A stretch of DNA of 39,198 nucleotides from Burkholderiaceae bacterium (GTDB lineage Bacteria; Pseudomonadota; Gammaproteobacteria; Burkholderiales; Burkholderiaceae_C): NCBI GenBank assembly GCA_016790575.1, contig JAEUOU010000016.1, forward strand, positions 1-39,198, given 5' to 3'. How positions within the stretch are numbered: position 1 is the first letter of the stretch; every line of letters begins with the position of its first letter. A model generated the notes under the pieces. It was given only the letters and a program-made list of their open reading frames with translations, searched no databases and had not been told where the DNA came from. Positions 17,502 through 24,649 of this stretch are shown here, piece after piece. A program made the translations under genes and the position numbers.

Positions 17502-17848
17502 CAGCCCCGCTTCACCGCGGTGCCGCTGACGGCAACCATCATCATGCCGTTGGTTTCGCCGAGCACTTCGTAGTCGAAGTCGATGCCGATCACACCGTCG
17601 GCGCCGAGTTCCCGGGCGGCTGCGATCAGGTCGTCCAGCGCGGCGTCGCGGGCGCCGGACAGCGCACGTTCATAGCCACCGGCGCGTCCGCCCACCACGT
17701 CGCGCACCGACGAGAACATGTCCCGAAAAATGTTGGCGCCGATGATTGCTTCGCCATTGACCACGCCGAGATATTGACTGGCCGCGATGTCCGGCGGCGT
17801 GGTGGTGGCCAGGAAAAAGCCCTCGGTACTCTTGGAAAACCAGCCCAT
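17501..17848 (-). CDS. YbjQ / UPF0145 family protein
   Basis: A 115-residue protein of the YbjQ (UPF0145, proposed heavy-metal-binding) family. It matches in length and pattern: TTTPPDIAASQYLGVVNGEAIIGAN at the N-terminus, RDVVGGRAGGYERAL in the middle (the conserved G-G-R-x-x-x-Y region), then AARELGADGVIGIDFDYE. The function is not established for the family; it forms a pentamer-like small fold in structures of relatives. I start at the ATG at 17848, with GGGAG about 9 nt upstream. The extra six codons from 17866 would need a TTG. Confidence 0.85.
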   Translation of the reverse strand: MGWFSKSTEGFFLATTTPPDIAASQYLGVVNGEAIIGANIFRDMFSSVRDVVGGRAGGYERALSGARDAALDDLIAAARELGADGVIGIDFDYEVLGETNGMMMVAVSGTAVKRG

Positions 17849-17972
17849 CAGAAGTGCTCCCGTCAAGAAATTGGATCAGCGCACCGCCCTGGGGTGCCCG
17901 CCCATTGTGCCCTGACGGACTGCCCCGGCGGCAAAAGCCTGCCACGGCCGCGGAAAACGCCGCCAGCGGCCG

Positions 17973-18036
17973 GATTTCTGGCAAAAGTGGGCAATACCCA
18001 GCGTAAAAAGGTCTTCTGATGCTACAAAAAACGTAT
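17973..18036 (+). repeat. Intergenic hairpin element, copy B
   Basis: Core ATACCCAGCGTAAAAAGGTC starts at 17994, and the inner hairpin runs AGC (18000-18002) to GCT (18021-18023) with loop GGTC. The right flank GCTACAAAAAACGTA is nearly identical to copy D. It lies 3' of the DUF2889 gene (minus strand). Confidence 0.8.
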
Positions 18037-18039
18037 CTC

Positions 18040-18594
18040 TCAGCGGGCCTGTTCTTCTCCCCGGGGGCGGAAAAACACCGGATGGTGCCGCGCCACCACC
18101 GGCCCGGCGAAGTCCCAGGCCAGGCATTTGCCCAGGTGGTGCGGGGCGCGGGCGGGGTCGGCCGGCTCGGCCTCCTCGGGCAGGGTCTGGTAGGCGGCGG
18201 TGGCCATGGCGAACAGCAGCTCGCGCAGGTGGGCGCAGCCCTGGATGCCGCCCAGGTGGGTTTCGATGGCCTTGCGCCAGCCCGGGCCCATGGTGGCGCC
18301 GATCATCCGGTGCATGGGGGCCTGCGCCTGCGGACACTCCGGATGGGGCACATCGTCCATGGCCACGGCAATGTCGTGCACCCGGTAGCTGCGGTCGATG
18401 GTGACGCGGATCGACAGGCCGTGAATGGCCTCGCCCGGCTGCCAGACGCCATCGCCCGGAATCTCGAACGGCACACTTTTGGTGTCGCGCAGCTCGCCTT
18501 CGATGTCCCACAGGCCGTCCTCGCGCCGGTAGCCTCGAAAAATCGTGGTGCGGGTGTGCTGGGGGGCGCGCGGGGCAGGGGGCGGCAGGGGCAA
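18040..18594 (-). CDS. DUF2889 domain-containing protein
   Basis: About 184 residues, matching the DUF2889 family: HTRTTIFRGYRREDGLWDIEGEL near the N-terminus, then GLSIRVTIDRSYRVHDI and a Cys-containing C-terminal half with AWDFAGPVV. The function is unknown. The proposed start is the TTG at 18594, because GAGGAG (18601-18606 on the plus strand as CTCCTC) lies 6 nt upstream and no ATG or GTG occurs between it and the conserved domain. The frame open to 18963 runs into the divergent neighbour and is rejected. It is divergent from the halohydrin dehalogenase-like gene. Confidence 0.78.
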   Translation of the reverse strand: MPLPPPAPRAPQHTRTTIFRGYRREDGLWDIEGELRDTKSVPFEIPGDGVWQPGEAIHGLSIRVTIDRSYRVHDIAVAMDDVPHPECPQAQAPMHRMIGATMGPGWRKAIETHLGGIQGCAHLRELLFAMATAAYQTLPEEAEPADPARAPHHLGKCLAWDFAGPVVARHHPVFFRPRGEEQAR

Positions 18595-18775
18595 GGCGGG
18601 CTCCTCGGGGGGCTGAAACGACGGACGGATGGCCCGGATTGTCCGGCAGGGCCGGTGTTCACGCTGTCGCCGACTGGCGCCTGCCCGCGCCGGCGGACGC
18701 TGCAGCCCGGGCCGGCACGGCCCACAATGGAGCGCAGAGCCGCGTCGTCGCGCGGTGTTTGCAGGAGATCGCAGC

Positions 18776-19456
18776 ATGCACAAGGCCCTGTCAGGAAAGC
18801 GCATTCTGGTCACGCAGGCCACCGAATTCATGGGGCCGGCGCTGTGCGCGGTGCTGGCCGAGCAGGGCGCCGAGGTGGTGGCCAGCGAGCAGCCGCTGGC
18901 CGCACCGGACGCGGCGGAGGCGGTGGTGGCGCAAGCGGGCGCCGTGGACGTGCTGGTGGCCAACCTGGCGTTTCACGCGCCCACCACACCGGTCACGCAG
19001 GTGGGTGAGGACGAGTGGCGTGCGGCGTTTGCCGCCCTGGTGGACCCGCTGCCACGGCTGCTGCGCGCCGTGGTCCCCGGCATGGTGGCGTGCGGCGGCG
19101 GCACCTTTCTGGTCATTGGCAGCGCGTCCGCCTTGCGCGGCATGAAGCGGGCTTCCACCTACAGCGCCGCCCGCGGCGCACAGCTGGCCTGGGTGCAGGC
19201 CGCCGGGGTGGAGCTGGCGCCGCAGCAGATCCGCGTCAACGCCATCGCGCAGAACTTTGTCGACAACCCGACCTACTTTCCGCCCGAAGTCCAGGCCAAC
19301 CCGCGCTTTCAGGAGCGGCTGGCGCGCGAAGTTCCGCTGGGCCGCCTGGTGGCGGCCCGCGAGGACGCGCTGTTTGCCGCCTACCTGTGCAGCGACGCGG
19401 CGCACTGCTTTGTGGGGCAGTGTTTCCCGGTCAGCGGCGGCTGGGTGGCACGGTAG
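18776..19456 (+). CDS. Halohydrin dehalogenase-like SDR-fold protein
   Basis: A 226-residue Rossmann-fold protein related to short-chain dehydrogenases, but without the NAD(P) motif TGxxxGxG and with Arg instead of Lys in YxxxK. It does fit both signature motifs used to define halohydrin dehalogenases. T13-x4-F18-x-G20 (TQATEFMG) replaces the cofactor motif, and S116-x12-Y129-x3-R133 is the Ser-Tyr-Arg triad. The NPTYFP stretch at 164-169 recalls the corresponding HheC region. The predicted reaction is reversible conversion of vicinal halohydrins to epoxides plus halide. The ATG at 18776 has AGGAGA 7 nt upstream. The physiological substrate is unknown; no haloalkane dehalogenase gene is adjacent. 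A divergent, non-catalytic SDR remains an alternative. Confidence 0.82.
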   Translation: MHKALSGKRILVTQATEFMGPALCAVLAEQGAEVVASEQPLAAPDAAEAVVAQAGAVDVLVANLAFHAPTTPVTQVGEDEWRAAFAALVDPLPRLLRAVVPGMVACGGGTFLVIGSASALRGMKRASTYSAARGAQLAWVQAAGVELAPQQIRVNAIAQNFVDNPTYFPPEVQANPRFQERLAREVPLGRLVAAREDALFAAYLCSDAAHCFVGQCFPVSGGWVAR

Positions 19457-19491
19457 CCGCCACCCGGACCGCCGCCAGGGCATCCGGGGTG

Positions 19492-19555
19492 CGGTTTTCA
19501 AGCAAAAATGGCCGATACCCAGCGTGGAATGGTCATTCTTTGCTCTGAAAACAGG
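19492..19555 (+). repeat. Intergenic hairpin element, copy C
   Basis: Inner hairpin: AGCGTGGAAT (19521-19530), loop GGTC, ATTCTTTGCT (19535-19544). The bases differ from copy D but pairing is largely kept. A competing stem pairs AATGGCC with GGTCATT, and the outer arms GTTTTCA (19494-19500) and TGAAAAC (19546-19552) are perfectly complementary. It lies between the convergent ends of the halohydrin dehalogenase-like gene and dadA. Confidence 0.8.
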
Positions 19556-19562
19556 ACTTTTT

Positions 19563-20807
19563 TCAGGCTGCAGCCGCCAGCAGGCGGGGCTGGCGACCCG
19601 CTTCCCACTGCGCGACATGGCCCGCCAGCTGGTGGGCCGTGATGGCCGACAGCGTCCAGCCGAGATGCCCGTGGCCGGTGTTGTAGAACACGTTGGGGCG
19701 GCGGCCGGGGCCGACGCGTGGCAGCATGTCCGGCATCATGGGCCGCAGGCCGGCCCAGGGCTCGACGCGGCGGGTGCTGACGCTGGGGAAGCACTGGTTG
19801 ACCCAATCGATGAGCGGGCGGATGCGGTCGGCGCGGATGTCGAGGTTGAAGCCGTTGAACTCGGCCGTGCCCGCCACGCGGAAGCGGTCGGCGCCCAGGC
19901 GGCTGGTGACCAGCTTGGTCTCGTCGTCCAGCAGGCTGACCTGCGGCGCGGCGGCCTGGCTGGCCTCGTCGTTCAGCATCACAGTGATCGAATAGCCCTT
20001 GACCGGGTAGACGTTGAGCCGGTCGCCCAGCTGGGCGCCGAGGGCGCGGCTGTGCACACCGGCGCAGACCACCACCGCGTCGCCGGTGACCACCTCGCCA
20101 TTGGAGAGCGTGACCTGCGCCGTGCTGCCGTTGCTCTGCACGCGGGCCACCGTGTGGCCGGTCAGCAGGCGTACGCCGTGGCGCTCGCAGGCCAGGCTCA
20201 GGCCGTGGGTGAACTTGTGGATGTCGCCGGTGCTGTCGCTTTCGGTGTAAAAGCCGCCGTAGTACTGGCCGGCCAGCGTGGGCTCGATGGCGCGCATCTC
20301 GTCGGGCGTGACGGCGCGGCGCGGCAGGCCGCCTTCGGCCAGCAATTTGGAGACGTTGGCGGCGTGGTCGAAGCCGGCCTTGTCGCGGTAGATGTGCAGG
20401 ATGCCGCGCTCTTTGTGGTCAAAGTCCACGCCCTCGGCCCGGGCCCAGCCGAACAGGTGCTCGCGCGCGGCAATCGCCAGCTTCGCGGTGGCGATGGTGT
20501 TGTCGCGGTACTTCGGGATGGCGGCGATGAACTCGGCAAACCAGCTGAGCTTGTGCCTCGAGGGCGTGGGGTTGACCAGCAGCGGGGCGTCGGCCTTGAG
20601 CATCCATTTCAGGCCCTTGAGCAGGGTGGAAGGGTGGGTCCAGACCTCGGCGTTGGAGGCCGAGAGCTGGCCGCCATTGGCATGGCTGGTTTCCATGCCG
20701 GCGTAGCGGTGTTTTTCAATCAGGGTGACCTGGTGGCCGTCGCGGGCCAGGGCGTAGGCGCTGGTGACGCCGGTGATGCCGCCGCCGATGACGATGCAAT
20801 GGGACAT
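19563..20807 (-). CDS. dadA: D-amino acid dehydrogenase, small-subunit (DadA) type
   Basis: A 414-residue FAD-dependent amine dehydrogenase that would oxidise D-amino acids to 2-oxo acids and pass electrons to the respiratory chain. The N-terminal dinucleotide fold reads VIGGGITGVTSAYALA (about 5-20), followed by the DadA-typical ETSHANGGQLS stretch. The C-terminal substrate domain contains the PWAGLRPMMPD segment. The start is the ATG at 20807; the ribosome-binding site is weak. It lies downstream of gcvP, separated by a tandem glycine riboswitch, so its expression should respond to glycine. Glycine itself or a glycine-linked amino acid is therefore a candidate substrate, by inference only. 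Confidence 0.88.
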   Translation of the reverse strand: MSHCIVIGGGITGVTSAYALARDGHQVTLIEKHRYAGMETSHANGGQLSASNAEVWTHPSTLLKGLKWMLKADAPLLVNPTPSRHKLSWFAEFIAAIPKYRDNTIATAKLAIAAREHLFGWARAEGVDFDHKERGILHIYRDKAGFDHAANVSKLLAEGGLPRRAVTPDEMRAIEPTLAGQYYGGFYTESDSTGDIHKFTHGLSLACERHGVRLLTGHTVARVQSNGSTAQVTLSNGEVVTGDAVVVCAGVHSRALGAQLGDRLNVYPVKGYSITVMLNDEASQAAAPQVSLLDDETKLVTSRLGADRFRVAGTAEFNGFNLDIRADRIRPLIDWVNQCFPSVSTRRVEPWAGLRPMMPDMLPRVGPGRRPNVFYNTGHGHLGWTLSAITAHQLAGHVAQWEAGRQPRLLAAAA

Positions 20808-20884
20808 GGGAATCTCGCTTTCAAAGCCGTCAAACAAATGGGCACGCCCCGCACACCGTGTGCGGCGCATGACCCCCTCTGTTT

Positions 20885-21078
20885 GTGACCTGAGAGATTC
20901 ACCACCCGGGGGCGGCTTGCTCCTGCGGTGGGCCGGGGGACGAATCCCGGCCGCTCTTCAGAGTGTGGTGGCACGCCGATCTGGCGCGCCGTCGCGACGG
21001 CGGTCCGGGGTGCCTGAGAGTTTCCGGGGTGGTTGCTCCTTCGGCGCCGGTGCTCGGGGCACCGGTCTCTCCCGCTGT
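20885..21078 (-). promoter_or_regulatory. Tandem glycine riboswitch upstream of dadA
   Basis: Two gcvT-type aptamers are visible on the minus strand. The first (about 21010-21075) has GGGAGAGAC, the core GCCGAAGGAGCAA and the closing ACTCTCAGGC. The second (about 20889-20964) has a weaker left arm (GAAGAG), the core ACCGCAGGAGCAA with C in place of the usual A, and a clear closing ATCTCTCAGG. The dadA ATG is about 80 nt further on. I see no convincing promoter between gcvP and this element, so it may act on read-through transcripts of the gcv operon. Confidence 0.85.
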
Positions 21079-21084
21079 CGCGGT

Positions 21085-21106
21085 GGGGCGGCTGCTGGGC
21101 CGCCCC
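21085..21106 (-). other. GC hairpin between gcvP and the dadA riboswitch
   Basis: An 8-bp perfect stem GGGGCGGC / GCCGCCCC with a 6-nt loop, 21 nt after the gcvP stop. It lacks a T-tract, so intrinsic termination is doubtful. Confidence 0.4.
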
Positions 21107-21127
21107 GGGGACATCAGTTCAGGATGG

Positions 21128-24100
21128 TCAGGCCAGTTCCTCCACCGGCACGCAGCTGCAGAACAGGTTGCGGTCGCCGTAGACGTTGTCCACCCGGCCC
21201 ACCGAGGGCCAGTATTTGGTGTTGACCGCCGCGCCGCGGGCGGCTGCCGCCACGTCGCGCGGGTAGGGGTGGGGCCAGTCGGTTTTCAGCACGCTGGCGG
21301 CGGTGTGCGGCGCGTTCTTCAGCGGGTTGTCGCCCTGCGGCCAGGCACCGGCTTCGATCTGGCGGATCTCGTCGCGGATCGCGATCATCGCGTCGATGAA
21401 GCGGTCCAGCTCTTCGCGGGTTTCGCTCTCGGTGGGCTCGACCATCAGGGTGTTGGCGACCGGGAACGAGAGCGTGGGCGCGTGGAAGCCGTAGTCCATC
21501 AGGCGCTTGGCTACGTCCTCGGCCATCACGCCGCTGGTTTCCTTGAGACCGCGCAGGTCCAGGATGCACTCGTGCGCCACATGGCCGTTGGCCGAGGCGT
21601 AGAGCGTGGGGTAGTGGCCCGCCAGGCGCTTGCTGATGTAGTTGGCGGAGAGGATGGCGGCTTCGGTGGCGTGCTTGAGGCCGTCGGCGCCCATCATGCG
21701 GATGTACATCCAGCTGATGGGGAGCACGGCGGCATTGCCCAGAGGCGCCGCGCTGACGGCGCCCACCTGCGGGCTCTCACCCCCGCCCTCTCCCTGGCGG
21801 AGAGGGGGCAAGGACCCGCTGGCCTGGGCGGTCGCATGGCCCGGCAGGAACGGCACCAGGTCTTCGACCACACACACCGGGCCCACGCCCGGGCCGCCGC
21901 CGCCGTGCGGAATACAGAAGGTCTTGTGCAGGTTCAGGTGGCTCACGTCGCCGCCGAATTCGCCCGGCGCGGCCACGCCGACCAGCGCGTTCATGTTGGC
22001 GCCGTCCACGTACACCCGCCCGCCATGCCGGTGCACCAGCGCACACAGCTCTTTCACCGTGGTCTCGAACACGCCGTGCGTGCTGGGGTAGGTGATCATC
22101 ACGCACGACAGGTTGGCGCTGTGCTGCTCGCACTTGGCCTGCAGGTCGGCCAGGTCCACGTTGCCGTTGTCGTCGCATTTGGTCACCACCACCTGCAGGC
22201 CGGCCATCTGGGCGCTGGCCGGGTTGGTGCCGTGGGCTGACGAGGGAATCAGGCAGATGGTGCGGTGGCTCTCGCCGCGCGACGCGTGCCAGGCCTGGAT
22301 GGCCAGCAGGCCGGCGTATTCGCCCTGGCTGCCCGCGTTGGGCTGCAGGCTGATGCCGGCGTAGCCCGTGGCCTGGCACAACCAGGCGCGCAGCTGCTCG
22401 TCCAGCTCGCGGTAGCCCTGTTGCTGGTCGGCCGGCGCGAACGGGTGCACGTTGGCGAACTCCGGCCAGGTGATGGGGATCATCTCGCTGGTGGCGTTGA
22501 GCTTCATCGTGCAGCTGCCCAGCGGGATCATGCTGCGGTCCAGCGCCAGGTCTTTGTCCGACAGGGCGCGGATATAGCGCAGCATGCCGGTTTCGGAATG
22601 GTGGCTGTTGAACACCGGGTGCGTCAGGAAGGCGCTGCTGCGGCGCAGCGTGGGCGGGATCAGTGGCTCCATGCCTTGCTCGAAGCGGTCCCACCATGCC
22701 GTTCGCCCTGAGCTTGTCGAAGGGCTCACGAGGGCTTCGACAGGCTCAGCCCGAACGGATGGGGTCGGTGCGCTGGTCGTGGTGAACACGTCCCACAGCA
22801 GGTTGATGTCCTCACGCGTGGTGGTTTCATCCAGCGAGACACTGACGTACTGTCCCCAGGCCAGGCGCAGGTTGGCGCCTTGGGCGCGCGCTTTGGCGAT
22901 GAGCGCCTGGGCCTGGGCAGCGTCGGCGGCTTTCACCGTCAGCGTGTCGAAGGCCGAGTCGCTGGTCAGTTCGCAGCCCAGCTGTCGCAGGCCGGCGGCC
23001 AGGATGGCGGTGTAGGCGGCCACGCGCTGTGCGATGCGCGTCAGGCCTTGCGGCCCGTGGTAGACGGCGTACATGCTGGCCACGACGGCCGGCAACACCT
23101 GCGCGGTGCAGATGTTGGAGGTGGCCTTTTCGCGGCGGATGTGCTGCTCGCGCGTCTGCAGCGCCAGGCGGTAGGCCGGGTTGCCATGCGCATCGACGCT
23201 GACGCCCACCAGGCGCCCGGGCAGCGAGCGTTTGAAGTCATCGCGGCAGGCCATGTAGGCGGCGTGCGGGCCGCCGGCGCCCATGGGCATGCCGAAACGC
23301 TGCGTGGTGCCGATCACGATGTCGGCGCCGAACTCGCCCGGGGGCACCAGCAGGGTCAGCGCCAGCAGGTCGGCGGCGACGATGAAGGCGGCCTGCTTGC
23401 CATGCACGGTGGCCACGTCGGCGCGCAGGTCGTCGATGCGGCCGCTGGTGGAGGGGTACTGCGCGAGCACGGCAAAGTAGTCGTCGCCGGCGAGCGCGTC
23501 CGACCATTCCTGTGCCGAGTTCGCGAGCTTCACGGTCAGGCCCAGCGGGCGGGCGCGGGTCTGGATGACTTCGATCGTCTGGGGGTGGGCGTCGCCGGCG
23601 ACCACGATCAGGTTGCCCTTGGCCTTCACCGAACGGCGGGCCAGCGTCATGGCTTCGGCGGCGGCGGTGGCTTCGTCCAGCATGGACGCGTTGGCAATGG
23701 CCATGCCGGTCAGGTCGGTCACCATGGTCTGGAAGTTCACCAGGGCTTCCATGCGGCCCTGGGAAATTTCGGCCTGGTACGGCGTGTAGGCGGTGTACCA
23801 GGCGGGGTTCTCCAGGATGTTGCGCAGGATGACGCCCGGCGTGTGGGTGCCGTAGTAGCCCTGACCGATGAAGCTCTTGAGCACCTGGTTCTTCTGCGCG
23901 ATGGCTTTCAGCTCGGCCAGCGCTGCGGCCTCGATGGTGGCCGGGGGCAGGTCCATGCCGCGGCTGCGCGCAATGCTGCGCGGCACGATGGAGTCGATCA
24001 GCGCCCGGCGCGAGGACTCGCCGATCACCGAAAGCATCAGTGCTTCATCGTCGGCGCTGATGCCGATGTGGCGGGCTGTGAATTCGCTGGCATTTTCGAG

Positions 24101-24133
24101 TTCAGCCAGGGGTTTGACGGGCGGCATCGGCAT
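21128..24133 (-). CDS. gcvP: Glycine dehydrogenase (decarboxylating), P-protein, with two repeat-derived insertions
   Basis: PLP-dependent P-protein of the glycine cleavage system: it decarboxylates glycine and loads the aminomethyl group on the lipoyl arm of GcvH. About 1001 residues from the ATG at 24133, some 40 more than the usual 955-965. The PLP Lys lies in HLNLHKTFC, followed by the Gly-rich [10 protein letters not shown]. Two stretches are translated repeat DNA: about residues 459-478 ([11 protein letters not shown] to STSSGRTAW), at the linker between the two homologous halves, and about 770-786 ([16 protein letters not shown]), in the second half. Neither breaks the frame. The upstream frame to 24190 is itself repeat sequence and is rejected as start. 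Confidence 0.95.
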   Translation of the reverse strand: MPMPPVKPLAELENASEFTARHIGISADDEALMLSVIGESSRRALIDSIVPRSIARSRGMDLPPATIEAAALAELKAIAQKNQVLKSFIGQGYYGTHTPGVILRNILENPAWYTAYTPYQAEISQGRMEALVNFQTMVTDLTGMAIANASMLDEATAAAEAMTLARRSVKAKGNLIVVAGDAHPQTIEVIQTRARPLGLTVKLANSAQEWSDALAGDDYFAVLAQYPSTSGRIDDLRADVATVHGKQAAFIVAADLLALTLLVPPGEFGADIVIGTTQRFGMPMGAGGPHAAYMACRDDFKRSLPGRLVGVSVDAHGNPAYRLALQTREQHIRREKATSNICTAQVLPAVVASMYAVYHGPQGLTRIAQRVAAYTAILAAGLRQLGCELTSDSAFDTLTVKAADAAQAQALIAKARAQGANLRLAWGQYVSVSLDETTTREDINLLWDVFTTTSAPTPSVRAEPVEALVSPSTSSGRTAWWDRFEQGMEPLIPPTLRRSSAFLTHPVFNSHHSETGMLRYIRALSDKDLALDRSMIPLGSCTMKLNATSEMIPITWPEFANVHPFAPADQQQGYRELDEQLRAWLCQATGYAGISLQPNAGSQGEYAGLLAIQAWHASRGESHRTICLIPSSAHGTNPASAQMAGLQVVVTKCDDNGNVDLADLQAKCEQHSANLSCVMITYPSTHGVFETTVKELCALVHRHGGRVYVDGANMNALVGVAAPGEFGGDVSHLNLHKTFCIPHGGGGPGVGPVCVVEDLVPFLPGHATAQASGSLPPLRQGEGGGESPQVGAVSAAPLGNAAVLPISWMYIRMMGADGLKHATEAAILSANYISKRLAGHYPTLYASANGHVAHECILDLRGLKETSGVMAEDVAKRLMDYGFHAPTLSFPVANTLMVEPTESETREELDRFIDAMIAIRDEIRQIEAGAWPQGDNPLKNAPHTAASVLKTDWPHPYPRDVAAAARGAAVNTKYWPSVGRVDNVYGDRNLFCSCVPVEELA
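21776..21826. repeat. Repeat element inside gcvP (second-half insertion)
   Basis: The plus strand reads as the widespread repeat whose chance translation is [11 protein letters not shown]. Its core is the perfect 8-bp hairpin CCCTCTCC (21786-21793) / GGAGAGGG (21799-21806). On the gcvP strand it is translated in frame as an insertion between PGHAT and [10 protein letters not shown]. Confidence 0.7.
22699..22758. repeat. REP-type palindrome inside gcvP (linker insertion)
   Basis: Sixty bases, exactly 20 codons, made of two inverted arms of the common proteobacterial repeat (GTTCGCCCTGAGC...GTCGAAGGG and GGGCTTCGACAGGCTCAGCC...GAACGG). It adds residues at the junction of the two GcvP halves. 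Confidence 0.85.
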
Positions 24134-24151
24134 GAGGGCAACTTCCACAGA

Positions 24152-24228
24152 CCGTTCGCCCTGAGCCTGTCGAAGGGCAGCGAACGGCAAAGAGGTGCTA
24201 GGGCTTCGACAGGCTCAGCCCGAACGGG
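24152..24228. repeat. REP-type palindrome between gcvH and gcvP
   Basis: Same family as the copy inside gcvP. The arm TTCGCCCTGAGCCTGTCGAA begins near 24155, a partial CGAACGG lies in the middle, and the inverted arm GGCTTCGACAGGCTCAGCC ends near 24220 before CGAACGG. It fills most of the 105-bp gap between gcvH and gcvP and may form a stable mRNA hairpin. Confidence 0.85.
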
Positions 24229-24238
24229 ATGGCGTGGT

Positions 24239-24610
24239 TCAGGCGTTGGCCGAGAACGCGTTGTAGGCGGTTTCGTCCAGCAGCGCGTCGACCTGTGCCG
24301 GGTCACTCAGGCGGACCTTGAAGAACCAGCCGGCGCCCAGCGGGTCGCTGTTGGCCGGCGAGGGGTCGTTGCGCAGGTCTTCGTTGACCTCGACGATCTC
24401 GCCGCTGACCGGCATGTAGACATCGGCGGCCGCCTTGACGGACTCGACCACGCCGGCAATGTCCTTCTGGGCGATGGTTTGGCCGACCTCGGGCAGGTCC
24501 ACAAACACCACGTCGCCCAGCGCGTCCTGCGCGTGGACGGTGATGCCGACGGTGGCAATGTCGCCGTCAACGGTGATCCATTCGTGGTCTTCGGTGAATT
24601 TGGTGGTCAT
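24239..24610 (-). CDS. gcvH: Glycine cleavage system H protein
   Basis: Lipoyl carrier protein of the glycine cleavage system, 123 residues, shuttling the aminomethyl group between GcvP and GcvT. The lipoylated Lys is residue 59 in VESVKAA, preceded by [13 protein letters not shown]. All family landmarks, including the C-terminal GWFFKVRL region, are present. The start is the ATG at 24610, with GGAG 6 nt upstream. It sits 39 nt after gcvT, and gcvP follows after a REP palindrome. The order gcvT-gcvH-gcvP under one riboswitch is classical. Confidence 0.97.
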   Translation of the reverse strand: MTTKFTEDHEWITVDGDIATVGITVHAQDALGDVVFVDLPEVGQTIAQKDIAGVVESVKAAADVYMPVSGEIVEVNEDLRNDPSPANSDPLGAGWFFKVRLSDPAQVDALLDETAYNAFSANA

Positions 24611-24649
24611 GAGGGCTCCAGGAGTGAAAAGGGTGGTGATGATGACCGA

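Noticed and set aside
24134-24190. N-terminal extension of gcvP to 24190
   Set aside because: The added residues are the translation of the REP palindrome (RQAQGE type), not GcvP sequence.
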